Below, one piece after another: positions 51,636 through 60,607 of a stretch of DNA of 64,000 bases. The first letter of the stretch is position 1. The number at the start of each line of letters is the position of its first letter. Below the pieces are notes generated by a model. That model saw only the letters and a program-made list of their open reading frames with translations, had not been told where the DNA came from and ran no database searches. The stretch covers positions 62,001-126,000 of the forward strand of contig CP014771.1 in the NCBI GenBank assembly GCA_001596155.1. Direction: 5' to 3'. Made by a program: the position numbers and the translations under genes. The DNA comes from Hymenobacter psoromatis. Its GTDB lineage: Bacteria; Bacteroidota; Bacteroidia; Cytophagales; Hymenobacteraceae.

Positions 51636-53276
51636 ATGCGTTTCCCGAATTTTGCCTTTCGAACCCTGACCGTAGCCGGGGGACTAAGTTTGACCGCCGT
51701 GGCTGGCTGGGCTCAGATGCCCATGCCCAATGCGGCCCGCCCGGCCACTGGTGCGCCGCTGCCCGCCACGCCGGCCCCGGCCACCGTGCCCGCCACCACT
51801 ACCGGCCAGGTGCCGGGGCCCAAGGGTAACATTGCCCCGGCCCAACTTCCTGGCCAGCCCAGCGCCACGCCCACGTTTGGGCAGCCGGGCGCGCCGCTCA
51901 CCAGCCCCGGCGGGGCCCTGAGCCGCCCCGGCGGGGCCTTAAGCAGCCCCGGCGTGGGCAGCCCTACCCCTTCCGGGGCGGCCAATACTGGGGCGTTTGG
52001 CGCGTACCCCGTGGCGATGGGGCTGGCTCAGGGGGCCGCGCTGTCGCCTACCCCTACCGACACGCTGCACGTCACGCTCGACCAGGCGCAGGCCCGCTTT
52101 ATGCAGGCCAACTTCCAGTTGCTGGCCCAGCACTTTAATATTGACGTGGCCAATTCGGCCATCCGGCAGGCGCTGCTGCGCGACAACCCCAACCTCCAGA
52201 TGGAGGTGAACGCGTATAATCCGAATACCAAAAGCTTCTTCCCGCTGGGCCGCCAAACCGACCCGCTGAACCCCTCGGGCGGCACCTTCGTGGCCCAGAT
52301 TCAGCAGCTGATTGATATTTCGGGGCGGCGCAGCAAGCTGGTGCAGCTCTCGCGCACGGGCGTGGCGGTGCAGCAGGCAGCTTTTGAGGACCTGCTGCGG
52401 CAGGCGCGCTTCCAGCTGGTGCAGTCGTTTTACAACGTGGTGGCCGAGCGCCGCAAATTGGATTTTACGGAGCAGGAGCGCACGCAGCTGGGCCGCCTGC
52501 TGGCCGGCTACCGCGAGCGCCTGCGCCTGGGCACGGTGGCCTCGTATGAGGTGACGCGCCTGGAGCTGGAGCAGCAGAGCCTGGAGCGCGACCGCAGCGA
52601 CCAGCTCAACCAACTTACGCAGGACCAGGCCACGCTGCGCGTGCTGCTGGCCACGCCCGGCTCGGTGTTCGTGGTGCCCGAGGGCGTTGAGTTCCTACCC
52701 CCCCCACCAGCCACGGTGCCCGCCCTGGCCGACCTCGAAACGCAGGCTTTTGCCCTGCGCCCCGACCTGCGCGCCGCCACCGAGCAAACGGCCTACACCC
52801 AGCAAAACCTGGCCGTGCAGCGCTCGCTGGCCGTGCCTAAGCTGCTGGTGGGTGCCGACTATGCCAGCCAGGGCAATACTTACGTCCACTATTTCGGCTT
52901 GCAATCGGCCATCGACCTGCCGGTTTTCAACCGCAACCAGGGCAACGTACAGGCGGCCAAAGTTGGCATTCAGCAGTCGGGCTTTGCCCTGAACGGCGTG
53001 CATCTGCAAGTGGAACAGGACGTGGCCAGCGCCTACGAGCAGCTGCAACGGGCCATTGGGCTGCGCCAGAGCATCACGCCCGACTACCTGGCCCGCACCG
53101 CCAACGTGAGCCGCGACGCCGTGGCCGACTACAACCGCCGCCTCATCGACCTGGTGAGCTTTATCGACAAGTTCCGGGCTTATAAGGAAGCCCAGCTCGG
53201 CCTCATCGATATCAGCAGCCGCCTGCTGCAAGCCGAGCAGCAAGTCAACTTCGCCACCAACGCTAAAGTGTTTTAA
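51636..53276 (+). CDS. TolC-family outer-membrane factor (CzcC/CusC-like) with proline-rich N segment
   Basis: The protein has 546 residues from MRFPNFAFRTLTVAGGLSLT, with a signal peptide ending AGWAQ. About 105 residues of Pro/Ala/Gly/Thr-rich low complexity follow (SPGGALSRPGGALSSPG, TPSGAANTG), absent from ordinary family members. Then come two outer-membrane efflux repeats (LDQAQARFMQANFQLLAQHF, ...VEQDVASAYEQLQRAIGLRQ). It forms the exit channel for the pump at 54686. The proline-rich segment could span the peptidoglycan or bind the adaptor; this is a guess. Confidence 0.88.
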   Translation: MRFPNFAFRTLTVAGGLSLTAVAGWAQMPMPNAARPATGAPLPATPAPATVPATTTGQVPGPKGNIAPAQLPGQPSATPTFGQPGAPLTSPGGALSRPGGALSSPGVGSPTPSGAANTGAFGAYPVAMGLAQGAALSPTPTDTLHVTLDQAQARFMQANFQLLAQHFNIDVANSAIRQALLRDNPNLQMEVNAYNPNTKSFFPLGRQTDPLNPSGGTFVAQIQQLIDISGRRSKLVQLSRTGVAVQQAAFEDLLRQARFQLVQSFYNVVAERRKLDFTEQERTQLGRLLAGYRERLRLGTVASYEVTRLELEQQSLERDRSDQLNQLTQDQATLRVLLATPGSVFVVPEGVEFLPPPPATVPALADLETQAFALRPDLRAATEQTAYTQQNLAVQRSLAVPKLLVGADYASQGNTYVHYFGLQSAIDLPVFNRNQGNVQAAKVGIQQSGFALNGVHLQVEQDVASAYEQLQRAIGLRQSITPDYLARTANVSRDAVADYNRRLIDLVSFIDKFRAYKEAQLGLIDISSRLLQAEQQVNFATNAKVF

Positions 53277-53297
53277 TTAATTGAGAATGAAAGCATT

Positions 53298-53385
53298 TGT
53301 CGTTGCGAGTTTGCGAAGCAATCGCACCCGCACGAAACCCGAACGACTCGTTCTGGTGCGATTGCTTCGCAGGCTCGCAATGACA
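53298..53385. repeat. family A palindrome between channel and adaptor genes
   Basis: Arms 53298-53328 and 53355-53385 pair at 28 of 31 positions (TGTCGTTGCGAGTTTGCGAA...). A frame read through it would add a spurious N-terminus to the adaptor. Confidence 0.88.
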
Positions 53386-53412
53386 GATGGCTGGTTATTC
53401 CTCATTCCAACA

Positions 53413-54519
53413 ATGAAGTCCTTCCCCAAAACGACCTTTCGCCTGCTTATCGCGGGCCTGCTGGCCGCCCCGGTCCTGAGCCTGACTGGCTGCGGCGGCA
53501 ACAAACCCGAGCTGCCCACCAACACCAAGGATACCGAATCGACTTACCGCACCGACACCGTAAGAAGCCGCGACCTGGTGCAGGACATGCGCTTTACGGG
53601 CAAGGTGAGCTACGACCAGCGCCGCGTGGACCAGGTGTTTCCGGTGGTGAGCGGCAACGTGCTGAGCGTGAATGCCGCCCTGGGCGCGCACGTGACGCAG
53701 GGCCAGGCCCTGGCCACCGTGCAGAGTGCCGACGTCAGTGGCTACCTCAACGACTACAACGGTGCCAAGAGCGACTATGCTCTGGCCAAGCGCACCGCCG
53801 ACAACACCGAGCAGCTCTACAAAACCAACTTCGCCTCGCAGTCCGACCTGGTCGCGGCCCGCGAGGGGCTGGTCAAGGCCCAGTCGACGCTTAACCGTAG
53901 TCAGCAGATACTCAAGCTGTACGGGGCCAGCACCGGCGGCACGGCCCAGCCCATCTACCAGGTGAAGGCCCCGGTGAGCGGCTACGTGGTGGCCCGCAAC
54001 ATCAACCCTAACATGCAGCTGCGGCCCGACAACTCGACGCCGCTCTTCACCATCTCGGACCTGAGCCGGGTCTGGGTGCTGATTAACGTGTACGAAACCG
54101 ACGTGGAGGAAGTAAAAGTAGGTCAGCCGGTGATTATCACCGCGTTGGCCTACCCCGACAAGCAGTTTAAGGGCATCATCACCAACATTTCCAACGTGGT
54201 GGACGCCGACACCCGCGTGCTGCAAGCCCGCGTGGAGCTGCCCAATCCCGACGGCCTGCTCAAGCCCGATATGTTTTGCACCGTGTCTCTGCAACTCAAA
54301 GATGGGGGCGAAGACCTGGCGCTAAACCCGAAAGCGGTGATTTTCAGCAAGGACAACTACTTTGTGGTGAAGCAGGACAGCCCCGGTAAGTACCGTGTGG
54401 TGCCGGTGCAGGTGGTGCGCACCACCTCGCAATACACCTACGTGAAGGGCGACCTTAAGAACGGCGACCAGGTTGTGACCGAAGGTAGTCTGCTGCTGTT
54501 TAATGATTTAACGGATTAG
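53413..54519 (+). CDS. RND efflux periplasmic adaptor lipoprotein (CusB/CzcB type), first operon
   Basis: The protein has about 368 residues from MKSFPKTTFRLLIAGLLAAP, with a lipobox SLTGC. It has the barrel-sandwich half VFPVVSGNVLSVNAALGAHV, a coiled-coil hairpin (DNTEQLYKTNFASQSDLVAA), then YQVKAPVSGYVVARNINPNM and the CusB-like barrel PDKQFKGIITNISNVVDADT. It connects the channel and the CusA-type pump. No extra metal-binding domain is seen. Palindromes lie on both sides of the gene. Confidence 0.93.
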   Translation: MKSFPKTTFRLLIAGLLAAPVLSLTGCGGNKPELPTNTKDTESTYRTDTVRSRDLVQDMRFTGKVSYDQRRVDQVFPVVSGNVLSVNAALGAHVTQGQALATVQSADVSGYLNDYNGAKSDYALAKRTADNTEQLYKTNFASQSDLVAAREGLVKAQSTLNRSQQILKLYGASTGGTAQPIYQVKAPVSGYVVARNINPNMQLRPDNSTPLFTISDLSRVWVLINVYETDVEEVKVGQPVIITALAYPDKQFKGIITNISNVVDADTRVLQARVELPNPDGLLKPDMFCTVSLQLKDGGEDLALNPKAVIFSKDNYFVVKQDSPGKYRVVPVQVVRTTSQYTYVKGDLKNGDQVVTEGSLLLFNDLTD

Positions 54520-54531
54520 GTTTAAGCTGCT

Positions 54532-54659
54532 CTCCGCGGGCACCTCACCCCCCGGCCCCCTCTCCTGCGGAGAGAGAGCAACGGTCATGCACCGGTCGGC
54601 AATCGTCAGGCTCCCCCTCTCCGCAGGAGAGGGGGCCGGGGGGTGAGGTGCCCGCGGAG
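54532..54659. repeat. perfect 43-base inverted repeat between adaptor and pump genes
   Basis: Arms 54532-54574 and 54617-54659 are exact complements (CTCCGCGGGCACCTCACCCC...). A GC-rich stem this long inside an operon should stall or terminate many transcripts. Confidence 0.95.
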
Positions 54660-54685
54660 GGCGACTAAAAGTCAACTACTTAGCA

Positions 54686-57600
54686 ATGAATAAATTCATC
54701 AAAGGGCTCATCGGCTTTTCGCTGAGACACCCGTTCATCATCTTCTTTATCACCGCGTTGGTGGTGGCAGCGGGCGCGGTGAGCTTCTACTACACACCCG
54801 TGGAGGCCTACCCCGACGTGACCAACACGGAGGTGGTCATCATCACGCAGTGGTCCGGCCGGTCGGCCGAAGAAGTGGAGCGCTTCATCTCCATCCCGAT
54901 TGAGACGGAAATGAACTCGATAAGCCGCAAAACGGTGATTCGCAGCATCAACCTGTTTGGGCTGTCGTTCATCAAAATCGTGTTTGAGGACGGCACCGAC
55001 AACTTCAATGCCCGCATGGAAGCCGCCCAGAAGCTGGCCAACGTGAACCTGCCCGACGGCGTGGACCCCGAAGTGCAGCCGCCCACCGGCCCCACCGGCG
55101 AGATTTACCGCTACACACTCACTTCCAAAACCCGGTCTTCAACCGACCTTAAAACCCTGGAAGACTGGGTGATTGAGAAGAACCTGAAGGCCGTGCCGGG
55201 GGTAGGCGACGTGGTGAGCTTCGGCGGCAAGGTGAAAACCTACGAGGTGGCCGTGACGCCCCCACTGCTCACCAAATATGGCCTCACGGCGCTCGACGTG
55301 TTCCAAGCTTTGCAGCGCGCCAACGTGAACGTGGGCGGTGACATCGTGCGCGAAGGCCAGCAGTCGTTCGTGGTGCGCGGCATCGGCATCGTGAAGAACG
55401 TGTCTGATATTGAGAAGATTATCATCAAAAACGTGAACGGCGTGCCGGTGCTGGTGCGCAACATTGCCAACGTTCACACCTCCAACCTGCCGCAGCTCGG
55501 CATCGTGGGCCGCGACGACCACGACGATGTGGTGGAAGGCATCGTGCTGATGCGCAAGGGCGAAAACCCCGGCGCCGTGCTACCCCTGCTCGAAGCCAAG
55601 GTGGACTACCTGAACACGACCGTGCTACCCAGCGACGTGAAAATCAAGGTGTTCTACGACCGCACCGAGCTCAACGAGCACACCCTGCACACGGTGGGCG
55701 AGAACGTGGTAATGGGTATTACGCTGGTAACCATTGTCTTGCTTCTTTTTCTGGCCGATTGGCGCACCACGGTGACGGTGGCGATGGTAATTCCGCTGGC
55801 CCTGCTCTTCGCCTTCATTCTGATGCGCTGGAAAGGCATGACGGCCAACCTGTTGAGCATCGGCGCCATCGACTTCGGCATTATTATCGACGGGGCCGTG
55901 GTGATGGTGGAAGGGCTCTTCGTGATGCTGGCCCACTGGGCCGAGCACGAGGGCATGGAAAACTTCAACAAGCGGGCGAAGCTGAGCAAAATCCTGCACA
56001 CGGGCACCGAGATGGGCAAGTCCATCTTCACGTCTAAGCTCATCATTGTCACGGCGTTGATTCCGATTTTCTCGTTCCAGAAAGTCGAGGGCAAGCTGTT
56101 TTCGCCGCTGGCCTACACGCTGGGCTTCGCCCTGTTGGGCGCGCTGCTGCTGGCCCTCACGCTGGTGCCGGTGCTCTCGTCCATCCTGCTGCGTAAGAAC
56201 GTGCGGGAGCGTCACAACCCGCTTATCGAGTTCCTGAACCGCAACTATTCGCCCTTGCTCGACAAGGTGATGGGCCACCCGCGCCGGGCAATGGGCGGCG
56301 CGCTGGTGGCGCTGGTTATGGGCATCGGGGCTTTCCACTTCGTGGGCACCGAGTTCCTACCCCACCTCAACGAGGGCAGCATCTACGTGCGCGCCTCCAT
56401 GCCCTTGAGTATCAGCCTGGAAGACTCGTACCACTTCACCAAGCAGTTTCGGCAGGACTTTGAGCAGTTTCCCGAAGTGCGCGGTGTGATTTCGCAGACC
56501 GGCCGCCCCAACGACGGCACCGATGCCACGGGCTTCTTCAACCAGGAATTCTTCGTGGACCTCTACCCGGCCGACCAGTGGAAGCGCAAAGTGACTAAGG
56601 ATGAGCTCATTGCCGAGATGCAGGCCAAGCTGGCCCACTACCGGGGGGTAGATTTCAACTTCTCGCAGCCCATCAGCGACAACGTGGAGGAAGCCGTGTC
56701 GGGCGTGAAGGGCTCGATGGCCGTAAAAATCAGTGGCGACGACCTCAACTTCCTCGATAAGAAGGCCGATGAGGTCTATGCCCAACTCAAAAAGGTAAAG
56801 GGCATTGAAGACCTTGGCATCTTCCGCAACCTGGGCCAGCCTGAGCTGCACATCACCCTCGACCCCGACAAGATGGCCCAGTTTGGCGTGTCTGCCGCCG
56901 ATGCCAACGCTGTCATTGAAATGGCGATAGGGGGTAAGGCCGTGAGCCAGGTCTTCGAAGGCGAGCGCAAGTTTGACCTGCGCCTGCGCTACGACGTGCC
57001 CTACCGCTCGACGCCCGACCAAATTGGTAACCTACTGGTACCCAACCTGAACGGCGGCAAGGTGAAGCTCCAGGAAATTGCCGACATCGGCAACGTGGCC
57101 GGCCCGGCCTTCATCTACCGCGAGAACAACTCGCGCTTCATCGCCATCAAGTTTTCAGTGAGGGGTAGGGATATGGGCAGCACCATTGCCGAAGCGCAGG
57201 CGTTGGTGAAGAAAAACGTGGCCCTGCCCAAAGGCTACAGCGCACAGTGGAACGGCGAGTTTGAGAACCAGGAGCGGGCCCAGCGCCAGCTCTCCATCGT
57301 GGTGCCCATCAGCATATTAGCCATTTTCTTCATCCTGTTCATCTCCTTCGGCAATGCCCTCGACTCGGTGCTGGTGCTGCTCAACGTGCCGTTTGCCCTC
57401 ATCGGCGGCATCGCGGCGCTGCTGCTGACCGGGGTCAACTTCTCGATTTCGGCGGGGGTAGGGTTCATCGCCCTCTTCGGCGTGGCCACCCAGGACGGCG
57501 TTATCCTGGTCAACAAATTTCGCCAGAACATGCGCGAGGGCATGCCCCTGGTGCAGGCCATCAAGGACGGTGCCCGCTCGCGGCTGCGCCCGGTGGTGAT

Positions 57601-57793
57601 GACCGCCCTCATGGCCTCGCTGGGCCTGCTGCCGGCCGCCCTCAGCCACGGCATCGGCTCCGAAACCCAGAAGCCGCTGGCCATCGTGGTTATCGGCGGC
57701 CTCATCACGGCCACGCTGCTGTCGCTGCTTATTTTGCCGGCCGTGTACGAGTGGGTATATAGCAGCAAGCAGGAGCGAGAGCGGCATAAGTAA
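54686..57793 (+). CDS. heavy-metal-type RND efflux pump (CusA/CzcA family), first operon
   Basis: This 1035-residue protein opens MNKFIKGLIGFSLRHPFIIF. It carries the HME features: TNTEVVIITQWSGRSAEEVE, PGVGDVVSFGGKVKTYEV and TM4 AIDFGIIIDGAVVMVEGLF, whose aspartates are those of metal pumps. It also has ETQKPLAIVVIGGL near the end. It uses the proton gradient to expel metal ions, and possibly other cations, with the adaptor and channel encoded upstream. Metal specificity (Cu/Ag or Zn/Co/Ni) is not decidable by eye. Confidence 0.95.
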   Translation: MNKFIKGLIGFSLRHPFIIFFITALVVAAGAVSFYYTPVEAYPDVTNTEVVIITQWSGRSAEEVERFISIPIETEMNSISRKTVIRSINLFGLSFIKIVFEDGTDNFNARMEAAQKLANVNLPDGVDPEVQPPTGPTGEIYRYTLTSKTRSSTDLKTLEDWVIEKNLKAVPGVGDVVSFGGKVKTYEVAVTPPLLTKYGLTALDVFQALQRANVNVGGDIVREGQQSFVVRGIGIVKNVSDIEKIIIKNVNGVPVLVRNIANVHTSNLPQLGIVGRDDHDDVVEGIVLMRKGENPGAVLPLLEAKVDYLNTTVLPSDVKIKVFYDRTELNEHTLHTVGENVVMGITLVTIVLLLFLADWRTTVTVAMVIPLALLFAFILMRWKGMTANLLSIGAIDFGIIIDGAVVMVEGLFVMLAHWAEHEGMENFNKRAKLSKILHTGTEMGKSIFTSKLIIVTALIPIFSFQKVEGKLFSPLAYTLGFALLGALLLALTLVPVLSSILLRKNVRERHNPLIEFLNRNYSPLLDKVMGHPRRAMGGALVALVMGIGAFHFVGTEFLPHLNEGSIYVRASMPLSISLEDSYHFTKQFRQDFEQFPEVRGVISQTGRPNDGTDATGFFNQEFFVDLYPADQWKRKVTKDELIAEMQAKLAHYRGVDFNFSQPISDNVEEAVSGVKGSMAVKISGDDLNFLDKKADEVYAQLKKVKGIEDLGIFRNLGQPELHITLDPDKMAQFGVSAADANAVIEMAIGGKAVSQVFEGERKFDLRLRYDVPYRSTPDQIGNLLVPNLNGGKVKLQEIADIGNVAGPAFIYRENNSRFIAIKFSVRGRDMGSTIAEAQALVKKNVALPKGYSAQWNGEFENQERAQRQLSIVVPISILAIFFILFISFGNALDSVLVLLNVPFALIGGIAALLLTGVNFSISAGVGFIALFGVATQDGVILVNKFRQNMREGMPLVQAIKDGARSRLRPVVMTALMASLGLLPAALSHGIGSETQKPLAIVVIGGLITATLLSLLILPAVYEWVYSSKQERERHK

Positions 57794-57817
57794 GCCACTA
57801 TTTTTGAGGCGCTAAGC

Positions 57818-57849
57818 AAGCCCCTGGCCCCAATGGCCAGGGGCTTTTT
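57818..57849 (+). terminator. intrinsic terminator between the two metal-efflux operons
   Basis: AAGCCCCTGGCC (57818-57829) pairs with GGCCAGGGGCTT (57835-57846) and a T run follows. It separates the first operon from the second. Confidence 0.9.
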
Positions 57850-57856
57850 CGGCTGA

Positions 57857-57933
57857 TTATAATTCAATTCTAATTGGTTTCTAATCTCCTTCTAATCGGT
57901 TTCTAACCTCTTTATAATGAGCTTCTAATGAAT
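57857..57933 (+). promoter_or_regulatory. array of seven 11-base-spaced TTCTAAT-like repeats
   Basis: Units TTATAAT, TTCTAAT, TTCTAAT, TTCTAAT, TTCTAAC, TTATAAT and TTCTAAT begin at 57857, 57868, 57879, 57890, 57901, 57912 and 57923, with no phase slip. The array precedes the second efflux operon and matches the one at 51498. Probable cooperative binding array of the OmpR-type regulator. Confidence 0.85.
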
Positions 57934-57970
57934 ATGTTGGTCTGATGAATGAAGTCCGCTTTCTTCCTGT

Positions 57971-57978
57971 TAGCTTTG
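57971..57978 (+). promoter_or_regulatory. minus-7 element of the second efflux operon
   Basis: TAGCTTTG matches TAnnTTTG. No TTTG box is visible about 20 bases upstream, which fits an activator-dependent promoter served by the repeat array 41-48 bases before it. Confidence 0.6.
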
Positions 57979-58012
57979 TCTAAATGCCTGGCAAGATATT
58001 TAAAGTAAGAAA

Positions 58013-59407
58013 GTGATTTCACAAAGAATTTTTGGGGCCATTCGTCGCTGTCGGCCAGCTCTTTCAGTGGCGGCCACTCGGGCTAATCCAGCGCGCTTGG
58101 TGAGGGCCGGCGTGCTGCTGGCAGGGCTGAGCTTAAGCCTGGCTCCGGCCGCTTCCGCGCAGCTGCCGGCGGGCGCGCCCGCCCCGCCCGTCGATACGGT
58201 GCGCCTGACCCTGCCCGAAGCCGAGCAGCGCTTCGTGCAAAACAACCTGCAGGTGCTGGCTCAGCGCTACAACATCACGGCGGCGCAGGCGCTGGCCGTG
58301 CAGGCCCGCCTCATCGACAACCCGACCATCCAGCTGGACCAGAATGCCCTGCTGCAAGTTCTGCACCAGCGCCAGCTCGACGATGGGAGTGGCCGGGCTA
58401 GCAACCAGTTTGCTTTTCAGGCCCAGCAGCTGTTTGCGCTGGCCGGGCGGCGGCGGGCGGCGGGCAAAGCGGCCCAGCAAGCGGCCGTGGTCGAAACCTT
58501 CAACCTGGAAGACCTGGTGCGCAACCTGCGCTTTCAGCTGCGCACCACCTACTACGATATCTATTTCCGGCAGCAGACGCTGCGCGTCTATGACAACGAG
58601 ATTCCGTCGCTGCACCACACCGTGGACCTCTACCAGAGCCAGTTTGAGAAGGGCAACATCGCACTCAAAGAAGTTATTCGCCTGAAAGCCTTTTTGTTTA
58701 CGCTGGAAAGTGAGCGGCTGGGCCTCGTGACCGAACAGGCCAGTGCCCAGGCCGACCTGCATATTCTGCTGCGCGACTCAACGCGCTCGGCTTACCGGCC
58801 CGTGGTTAACTCCGGCCGGGTGCAGAACCTGTCGCTGGCCCCCTTTCCCGAGACCCAGCTGACCGATACGGCGCTGGTGCGCCGCGCCGACCTGCTGGCC
58901 CGCCGCGCCGAGGTGCAGCGCCAGAACCTGAACCTGAACCTGCAGCGCGCCGTGGCCACGCCCGACCTGGCAGTGGGGTATAGCTATGACCGTTTTGGCT
59001 CATACATTGCCGATTATCAGTCGCTTACCCTGGGGTTAGCGGTGCCGATTTTTAACCGCAACCAGGGTAATATTCAGGCGGCCAAGGCCCAGATTAATGG
59101 TGCCCAGGCCCAGGCGGCCCAGCAGCAGTTGGTGGTGCGGCGCGAGGTGCACGAGGCCTACCAGGTGGCCCAGCGCCAGGATGACCTCTACCAGCACACC
59201 AGCCGCGACACTACCCCCTTCGCCCGCCTCATCGACAACATCGAGCAGAGCTACACCAAGCGCCTGATAAGCGTGGTCGAATACTTGGACTTTTACGAAG
59301 CTTACAAAAACAACGTCATTCAGCTCAACACCTTGCGGGCCAATCGGATGCGCGCCTTCGAAAACGTCAACCTGGCCACGGGCCGCACGCTCTTTCGGGC
59401 GGAGTAG
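58013..59407 (+). CDS. TolC-family outer-membrane factor (CzcC/CusC-like), second operon
   Basis: The protein has 464 residues starting at GTG (MISQRIFGAIRRCRPALSVA). The ATG nearest upstream (57984) reads into a stop. A signal peptide ends near PAASAQ. Two efflux repeats follow: RLTLPEAEQRFVQNNLQVLA and LAVPIFNRNQGNIQAAKAQI. It lacks the proline-rich N segment of its paralogue at 51636. Channel for the pump at 60752. The 5' leader would be about 30 bases from the predicted start site. Confidence 0.9.
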   Translation: MISQRIFGAIRRCRPALSVAATRANPARLVRAGVLLAGLSLSLAPAASAQLPAGAPAPPVDTVRLTLPEAEQRFVQNNLQVLAQRYNITAAQALAVQARLIDNPTIQLDQNALLQVLHQRQLDDGSGRASNQFAFQAQQLFALAGRRRAAGKAAQQAAVVETFNLEDLVRNLRFQLRTTYYDIYFRQQTLRVYDNEIPSLHHTVDLYQSQFEKGNIALKEVIRLKAFLFTLESERLGLVTEQASAQADLHILLRDSTRSAYRPVVNSGRVQNLSLAPFPETQLTDTALVRRADLLARRAEVQRQNLNLNLQRAVATPDLAVGYSYDRFGSYIADYQSLTLGLAVPIFNRNQGNIQAAKAQINGAQAQAAQQQLVVRREVHEAYQVAQRQDDLYQHTSRDTTPFARLIDNIEQSYTKRLISVVEYLDFYEAYKNNVIQLNTLRANRMRAFENVNLATGRTLFRAE

Positions 59408-59493
59408 GAGTTTGGGTTCCTTGTTTCCAGCTCCTGGGTAGGAGTTGTCAGCGGGTTAGGATTTTAAGAAATCAAAAAGAATAAATTAATACA

Positions 59494-60594
59494 ATGAAAA
59501 ATTATTTGTTGCTGCTGAGCCTGGGCCTCGGTCTGGGAGCCTGTTCTAAGTCAGCGGAAACGGCTAGTGCGGACGAGGCCAAAACGGCCAAAAAGTTCTC
59601 GCTTTCTGACCAGACGCTCAAGGAATTAGCTTTCGATACCGTGCGCCTGGAGCCCGTGCGCAGCGAGCAGTCATTCTCGGGCCAGGTGGTGACCAACGGT
59701 GACAAGACCGCCAAGATATTTCCCCTGGTAGGGGGGGTAGTGGAAAAGCTCAATGTGGAGCTGGGCGACCACGTGACCAAGGGCCAGGTGCTGGCCGTGG
59801 TGCGGTCGGGCGAAATTGCCGACGTGCAAAACCAGAACAGCACCGCCGGCACCGATGTGGCCATTGCCAGCAAAAACCTGAGCGTGGCCGAGGACCAGTT
59901 TAAGGCTGGCCTAGCCGCTGAGCGCGACGTAGTGCTGGCCCGCGAGGAGTTGCGCAAAGCCCAGAGCAACCTGGGCAAAACCAACAAGCAGCTCGGCATC
60001 TACGGCGTGTCGCAGGATGGGCACTACGTGATTAAGGCCCCGATTTCGGGCTTCATCACCGATAAGAACGTGACGCAGGGGATGCAGTACACCAATGCCA
60101 ACACCGATGCCGATGGCTTTTTTACCATCGCCGACCTCGACCAGGTGTGGGTGCTGGCCAACGTGTTTGAGTCGGACATTGCCAAAGTGAAGCTGGGCTA
60201 CCAGGCCGACATTACTACCCTCTCCTATCCCGACAAGCATTTTAAGGGGGTAGTCGATAAGGTCTTCAACGTGCTCGACCCCGACAGCAAGGCGCTGAAA
60301 GTGCGCATCCGCCTCCAAAACCCCGATTACCTGCTCAAGCCCGAGATGTACGCCCAGGTGCATATCCTGAACACCGAAAAGCAGAAGGAGCTGGCCGTGC
60401 CCGCCAGCTCGGTGATTTTTGACAAGGACCAGCATTTCGTGCTCGTGTACAAGAGCCGCACCGACGTGGAAACTCATCCCGTGAAGGTGACTAAAACTGT
60501 GGGCGACATCAGCTACGTGAGCGGCAACATCAAGGCCGGCGACGCCATCGTGACCAAAAACCAGCTGCTCGTGTACGACGAGCTGAACGACTGA
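59494..60594 (+). CDS. RND efflux periplasmic adaptor lipoprotein (CusB/CzcB type), second operon
   Basis: This 366-residue protein has a lipobox LGACSK (MKNYLLLLSLGLGLGAC). The body shows KIFPLVGGVVEKLNVELGDH, GLAAERDVVLAREELRKAQS, VIKAPISGFITDKNVTQGMQ and the barrel PDKHFKGVVDKVFNVLDPDS. It is similar to the adaptor at 53413, pointing to duplication of an ancestral channel-adaptor-pump cassette. A family A palindrome fills the gap to the pump gene. Confidence 0.93.
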   Translation: MKNYLLLLSLGLGLGACSKSAETASADEAKTAKKFSLSDQTLKELAFDTVRLEPVRSEQSFSGQVVTNGDKTAKIFPLVGGVVEKLNVELGDHVTKGQVLAVVRSGEIADVQNQNSTAGTDVAIASKNLSVAEDQFKAGLAAERDVVLAREELRKAQSNLGKTNKQLGIYGVSQDGHYVIKAPISGFITDKNVTQGMQYTNANTDADGFFTIADLDQVWVLANVFESDIAKVKLGYQADITTLSYPDKHFKGVVDKVFNVLDPDSKALKVRIRLQNPDYLLKPEMYAQVHILNTEKQKELAVPASSVIFDKDQHFVLVYKSRTDVETHPVKVTKTVGDISYVSGNIKAGDAIVTKNQLLVYDELND

Positions 60595-60607
60595 CTATAA
60601 GCCCGTT

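Noticed and set aside
53281..53412. 44-residue N-terminal extension of the first adaptor protein
   Set aside because: It is the translation of a family A palindrome; a signal peptide with lipobox starts at 53413.
51498..57933. CRISPR array or simple AT satellite for the CTAAT repeats
   Set aside because: Units are 7 bases with 4-base variable gaps in exact 11-base phase in front of operons, which fits operator half-sites, not CRISPR repeats.
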